A DNA stretch of 64,000 nucleotides, from the NCBI GenBank assembly GCA_023105745.1, contig JALGQZ010000011.1, forward strand, positions 29,634,612-29,698,611, read 5' to 3'. Both the position numbers and the translations under genes were made by a program. This document shows, one piece after another, positions 58,830 to 64,000 of the stretch. The stretch comes from Austropuccinia psidii (Eukaryota; Basidiomycota; Pucciniomycetes; Pucciniales; Sphaerophragmiaceae). The notes beneath the pieces were generated by a model. It was not told the origin of the DNA. It was given only the letters and a program-made list of their open reading frames with translations, and did not search any database. How positions within the stretch are numbered: the stretch's first letter is position 1; every line of letters begins with the position of its first letter.

Positions 58830-61800
58830 ATGTCTAGTCTCCTTTCGCCATCTAATTTCAATCAAAACTCTTCTGTCCTCCCATCTTCTCTTCCCAAGAC
58901 ATCGTTGCACGATTCTCCAAGCCCTTCTCATGTAAATGTCATTGTATTTTTTTTTTTTGATCCAACTTGACCCCTCAAACTGATTTCGTCTCTTCAATCA
59001 GTCCATCACAGTTTCAAAGGATCTTATCAGCTCTTCTTGCAACATGTCTACTCCCTACTCCGAGCCTCGTCCTCCAGTTACCAGGCGCGAAAGTGAACGA
59101 TGCATGCGCTTGTTGGACTTGCTCTCTCCGCCCTTGCCAAAAAAGATTCTTCCCTCCCCGCCAACTTCGACTCCACCTCGCCTTTCTCCTGTTGCCCCTC
59201 GGAAGAAAAAGTCGGTCATCTTTACCGATAAATTCCTCTCGAGTGCCAAAAGTGTTCCCAATCACCGCTCCTGTCGTAGACTTACCGTCGGCGCCGTCTC
59301 TCATCAACCCAATCTTCAATCCAACCATTCCCTTCAACCTCCTTTATTCTCCTCTCGTCCTTCTGCTGATCATCACAAAAGAGCCCGCCTTTCCCTTGCT
59401 ACTCCCCTCCCAAATCAATCCCTCATCTCTCAGCAGCCCTCTGTAACTTCCACTCATAATACCAGGTTGGCAACGTTACATTCACCGCTGAGCATCAAGC
59501 TGGATTCCAAACAACGTCTTGCTCAGTTTTATTATACTCCATCATCTCATGAGCTATCTCCTCGTCCCACAAGTCCTACATTATCCACTTCAGCTGGCAT
59601 GAAGCAAAATTCGCGTCCCGGTCCTTTAAAAATGCTTACAAATGAAAATGATAATGATTTGATCCCCTCAGACAATTCAATTGACTCAGATGATGAAATT
59701 GCTTTATCTCTTTTGCCATGCAATCAAAGATCAAATTCTACTCGTCTCGATCAACTGGGTGGTGATATTCGTCGAGTTGCTTCCTGTCCACGCTTTGATC
59801 AACTTCATAGTTTGCAAGCTGACCAAGCTACTGAAGACCTTGACGAAATTCGTCCAATCTTGAAAAAAACTGACTGTACCATCTTGTTGGCAGACACTGT
59901 AGAGCAAGCTACGCGCAAGAATGGCCGTCAAAAGTTATCTCTCGATCCCATAGCCCCTTCAGTTCGTCGACGCGTAATCGCGGCAGTGACTTCAAAAGCT
60001 CTTGCTACTACAAACTCAGGCTCATCTCCCTCCTCAGCACAGAAATCGCCCCAGAACCTGGTTTGCTCCACTATCCCTCAAAGCTCTCAGGCAAACTCGA
60101 CAGATATTGAACCATCTCACCATACAAGATCAAAAGATCATTTACCTTTATTTTCTGACTCAAGTGATCACAGCTCTTTTCAATTAATTCAAAACTCTGC
60201 TAGTGACACTGAAACGTGTCTAATGGCATCTGTCAAAAGTTGTTTAGAAACTTTGAAGGCATCCCTTCTACCTCCTCCTTCTGAAATGCGTCTCGATCCT
60301 GTCTCTCCACTCGCAACCTTGACGAGTCCTCAAAAACGCAAAGCAGGTCAATTGGGTAATTTGGATTTTAGCCCCCGTGAACCGAGAGACGTCTTGCCTC
60401 GCCCTTCTTTTCATCAATCTTTTGATTCAATCAGCCTCAAGTCTCACTCTCGCAGTCGTGGCCGTCTTTCGGGGAAATCTCGTACTAGGTCAACTGAATC
60501 CAGATCAAAGAATATCAGTACGTCCGTCATTAGCACCCCACTTCGCACACCTGACTCAAGCCCCAAACGACAATCACAACATTTTCCTCGAGTCGCCATT
60601 ACTCTTAGAGAGGTGGAAGATGCCTATATCTCATTACATGATCATTTGGATGCACTTCATTATCATTGGCATGAAACCAATCAAACTGACATCCTAAATC
60701 AAGAAACTGTCTCGGCCTCATTGTTCACTGAAGACTTGGCTGTAGGGTTGATGAAGTGTCTAGTCAGAGAAGTTGAAAACCTATGCAAATTGGATCCTCT
60801 CAATTCAGATCAGCAACCTCCATTATCTACTAACAAAACAGTCCCAACGATTGTCCGAGATGATTTGTCTAGAATGATTGCCAATTCACACAACTCGCCA
60901 TTAAACTCTAAGCTAAACTCTTTACGAAGTCATTCCACGTCTTCCTTACCGCCCAAGGATAAATTCGGCTCATCAACAAATGAGATAAGGAGACGAGTTG
61001 CAGAGATCGAAACTGGTCAAGCTGCTTTGAAGTGTATTGCACTTTTATGGAGCTCCCCCAGTTGTATGCGACATTTCGATGGTTAGTTTTCCTCTTTTGG
61101 TCCAAATCATCATTCCCCCCTTTTAATTCCGGATCACCTTTCTTTTTGTCACAACACAGAAACTTTTACGCGGCGTCTTTTGTCTTTGGTTGTAACGATT
61201 CCAGAGTCTTCCATTCTCCGTCGCAAAAAGAACTTAAATGCCGTTGTACTTCACAATTATATCTTCAAACTTCAACGATTACCTTCTTCTATTTTAGAGC
61301 CTTACTGCGAATCAATTGTAGACTCAATTTCAAGTACATTATATCTATCGGCTGGCAAAAGTGGCGATAAAGGTCAAAAAGTTTTGAGCTTTGGCTTAGA
61401 AGCATTACATCAATTGACGATTCAAGTCCCACATCAAATTTCACAAAGAGTTGGAAGATTCTTGGAACCTCTGTTAGCGTCCTTGACCGCAACCGATTCA
61501 CCTCTTTTACGCCATCATGCTCTAAGAGGGCTTGGCGCTTTGATTAACTGTGTTAAACAAGATTGGGACTTGACTCCTCGTTTTCTTTCCCGTCTTCAAG
61601 TTGATCAAACTTGTGTTCTCATGGATGACCTCAAGACTGAGCAATCTAAAAAAGAGGCTTTGAAAGACAAACTTTCGGCAACCACATTCGTAAGTCTTTT
61701 TTTTCAGTTCCTGCTTGACCATTATTGAACGTGTTGCTCTGCAGGTTTATTTCAATGATAGAAGTTCACACACTCGATGGCATCTGTTTAACAAGCAAAT

Positions 61801-64000
61801 CCATGTTTGTTTAAATCAAGGTGATTTTGGTTGGGTAATTAGCGTGATGGCTACTATGATTGCTTTACTCGGCAGGCGCGTCAGAAAACTAGAGCCACCA
61901 CTTACTCGGTCATTCTTACCATTTATCAAGGTCTGAAATTCATCTCATTGCCTCGCTTCCCCCAAAATTTTGGCTGATCCGATAGCTTATTTACAACTTC
62001 TGATAGATTTTACTTCAAAAGGAAGGTCCAATTAAGCACCTGGCCCAACAGCTTTGGGATTATTTTATTCATGTGATGTTGCTTTGGAGCGCTGATTCTA
62101 TCGAGTCACAGCATGGGGATGAAGTTTGGGCACTTGAAAAGTATCAGCTTCCGTTTTGTATGCAAATTTTTAGGAATTCGTATTTTTTTTCACCTCAAGC
62201 CACTCAAAACTTGAATCCAGCTACGTCGGTCTCTAGTAACAAGCTAAACGTTTCCAACGCTTACGAGGGTCTGCTCCAACCACAAGCTTCACTCAATAAG
62301 CCATCATCAGTCACAGTTCAGCTTGGGAATTCCCCTTCAGCGTCTGACCTTGGCCAGCGAAAAGGATTGTCTGGGCAAGAATGTCGTTCCAGAACACTCA
62401 TTGAGTGTCAACAGTCCACTCACCATCTATCACTCACTGCATTTCTTTATGGCAACCTAGGCTTTGTCAAACAGTATCTTGCTATTCCAACCCCATTGCT
62501 TTCAGATTCATTATCAGTACAAAGGATGCCACCAATTGAATGGTTCGAAACCGTCAGTAATTCGCCGCGGTTCCGCCATCTTGATGTCATCTGGGATGAA
62601 CTCGTGGAGCCTTTTTTGCCAAACATTTTGACTGGACCCGTTGATGAACATCGTTTATATGCTTTGGATGTTCTCGTCTCATTGTGCAGTAATGGTACTG
62701 TCGATTCACTCGCAACAACATCAAATCAGACTAAATGGTCATTGCAAAGATTCTTACACCCCGTTTATCATGATCCGCCGTCTAAGGCTGATTCACCTTT
62801 AGAAATTTGCTTAGATGGATTTTCTAAAGCCGCAATTTCCTCCGCGGTGAAACCTGGCGAGATCCCAGGCATGGATCCACTTTGGATATGCTTTCGATCT
62901 AAAAAGGTATTATCAATGATTGGGTGCTCTATTGCCTCCTTACAACATGCCAGCGATTTTGAAAAACGTGATTGGCTGCCATCTACAGAAGGAGATTTTG
63001 GAACTGCGAGCGAAGCCCGGATCTTAATTGTTGGTGTGACCAAGGTTTGGTCGGCATGTGTCAAGGCGTTCAATTTTGCTTACCAATCGTGGAGCGTAAT
63101 ACTCGAGTCAAAATTTTCAAAATCCTATAGAAATCTTATAATTAAGCTTGAAGAAACGCTAGAATACGATAGAGGTTTTGTTGTTGAGAATGAAGCTCAA
63201 TTTTCTCAGCGCCAGAATGGATTCTCCATTAAGTTGTTTCAGAGTTTTTATATGATTCTCAAGCACGAATTAGGTACCGAGTTGCTCAGCCGGCCGTTGA
63301 TTTCGGTCACAGAGGGTGGCAATGACACTCAGGAGCTCAAAATTAGCGGACTGACAAAGCTCTCGGCTTTTCTTTTGACAGGAAGCATAGCAAAGGCAAT
63401 GGCATGCTTTGCTGGGCCTGAAGATTGGGATCAATATAAATCAATAGTTAGCATAGTAGTAACTGACTTAATCAGTAGTAAAAGGGGTTATGGGTTTCCT
63501 GAGCGCCTTTACGAGATCGTTCATGAATTATCAAAACTTGCTGAAGCTTGTCAAAACAATCGGCTAGTTTTATTACTGGGTGGGATTTCCATCAATGTAG
63601 TGATTGATTTAATGAAGAATGTAGAACCTGGAGTAGGGTTTGACGAATCACCATTGACGCCTCCTTCAGTCACTATGATTGCTGCTTGCTTAAATGCTAC
63701 CCACAGTGAGGCAGTGATTGATAAAGCAACGCATATAGACTTTATTCAAACCTTCATTCGCCTTTTGTCTCGGTCTTGTAAAGAAACCTTCAAAACGCTG
63801 TTGGATGGCTGTCGCAGTAGTCTTCAAGCCTACCTCGCTGACCATGGTTGCTTACAAAGGGATCAAGTTAGTCTGCTAAAATAATTTGGGGTTTTATGTT
63901 TGCCGCTTACTTCCTATTTTTTTTTTAACATTGTCGTTTAAAAATAGCTTTACCGTGCTTTGCTCCTCAAACTCCAATCAGCAAATTTAGCATCTTTGAT
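58830..64000 (+). CDS. RIF1-like protein, N-terminal ~1,600 codons (runs off the window)
   Basis: Proposed exons 58830-58931, 59002-61081, 61160-61689, 61745-61930, 62007-63866, 63948-64000. Introns of 55-81 bases have GTAAAT, GTTAGT, GTAAGT, GTCTGA and GTTAGT donors and CAG or TAG acceptors; all joins keep frame. The ATG at 58830 has an ACCATGT context. Residues 1-700 are Ser/Pro-rich and disordered, with a PP1-docking RVxF-type motif (KSVIF, about 104-108, followed by TD) and a SILK-like PILKK (about 319-323), the order found in fungal Rif1. From about 700 an alpha-helical HEAT-like region follows (QAALKCIALLWSSP, HHALRGLGALINCVKQDW, WHLFNKQIHVCLNQGDFGW, then IKHLAQQLWDYFIHVMLLW), like the Rif1 N-terminal domain. 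Known Rif1 proteins recruit PP1 to control origin firing and telomeres. The family call rests on pattern, not a search. The apparent stop at 63882 lies within the last intron. Confidence 0.6.

Noticed and set aside
63882..63884. TAA as the end of the RIF1-like gene
   Set aside because: A GTTAGT donor at 63867 and TAG acceptor at 63946-63947 allow an in-frame continuation (LYRALLLKLQSANLASL) that is clearly coding-like.

Overview
The window looks like gene-poor, transposon-packed fungal DNA from a rust fungus (Pucciniales). The evidence is AT-rich sequence, Ty3/Gypsy polyproteins with chromodomains, a FAR1-type MULE transposase, very short GT-AG introns in the one host gene, and a Gag in element H whose wording resembles repeats I associate with Austropuccinia psidii. 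The species is an inference from family resemblance only.

Layout. 1-9253: element A, a young Ty3/Gypsy retrotransposon whose 5' LTR is cut by the window edge; its pol frame is open except for one stop. 9254-12360: 3' half of a second Gypsy element (B) with its 3' LTR. 12361-15221: a decayed minus-strand MULE transposase with a C-poor flank. 15222-16478: truncated minus-strand LTR (family E). 16479-31724: a large imperfect inverted duplication, with minus-strand remnant D' (16479-19264) and a complete but dead forward copy D (21875-31724), separated by an unexplained spacer. 32336-40386: an LTR-B fragment fused to element C (ORF1, gag-pol, 3' LTR), which is dead. 40391-42138: LTR E again, minus strand. 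42457-44443: solo LTR of family A. 44444-48090: no genes, but a long foldback near 46.4 kb. 48093-56600: two decayed Gypsy elements of a different lineage, arranged tail to tail (G forward, H reverse). 56600-58150: non-coding sequence with a small tandem duplication. 58150-64000: host DNA, with a small minus-strand gene or gene relic and the first ~1,600 codons of a RIF1-like gene that runs off the end.

Elements A, C, D and D' share an architecture I do not recognise as standard. A leader exon with a splice donor lies between the LTR and an upstream ORF1. ORF1 ends in the -1 frame relative to the rest of Gag-Pol at a TTTCCCAAAG run that is identical in A and C. Between A and C, base changes near the ORF1 end fall mostly on third codon positions of the ORF1 frame, so this is a real coding frame that a longest-ORF annotation would miss. 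In all three elements that retain a reverse transcriptase of this type (A, C, D), the YxDD catalytic motif has lost an aspartate, each by a different change; A and D have also lost the first integrase aspartate.
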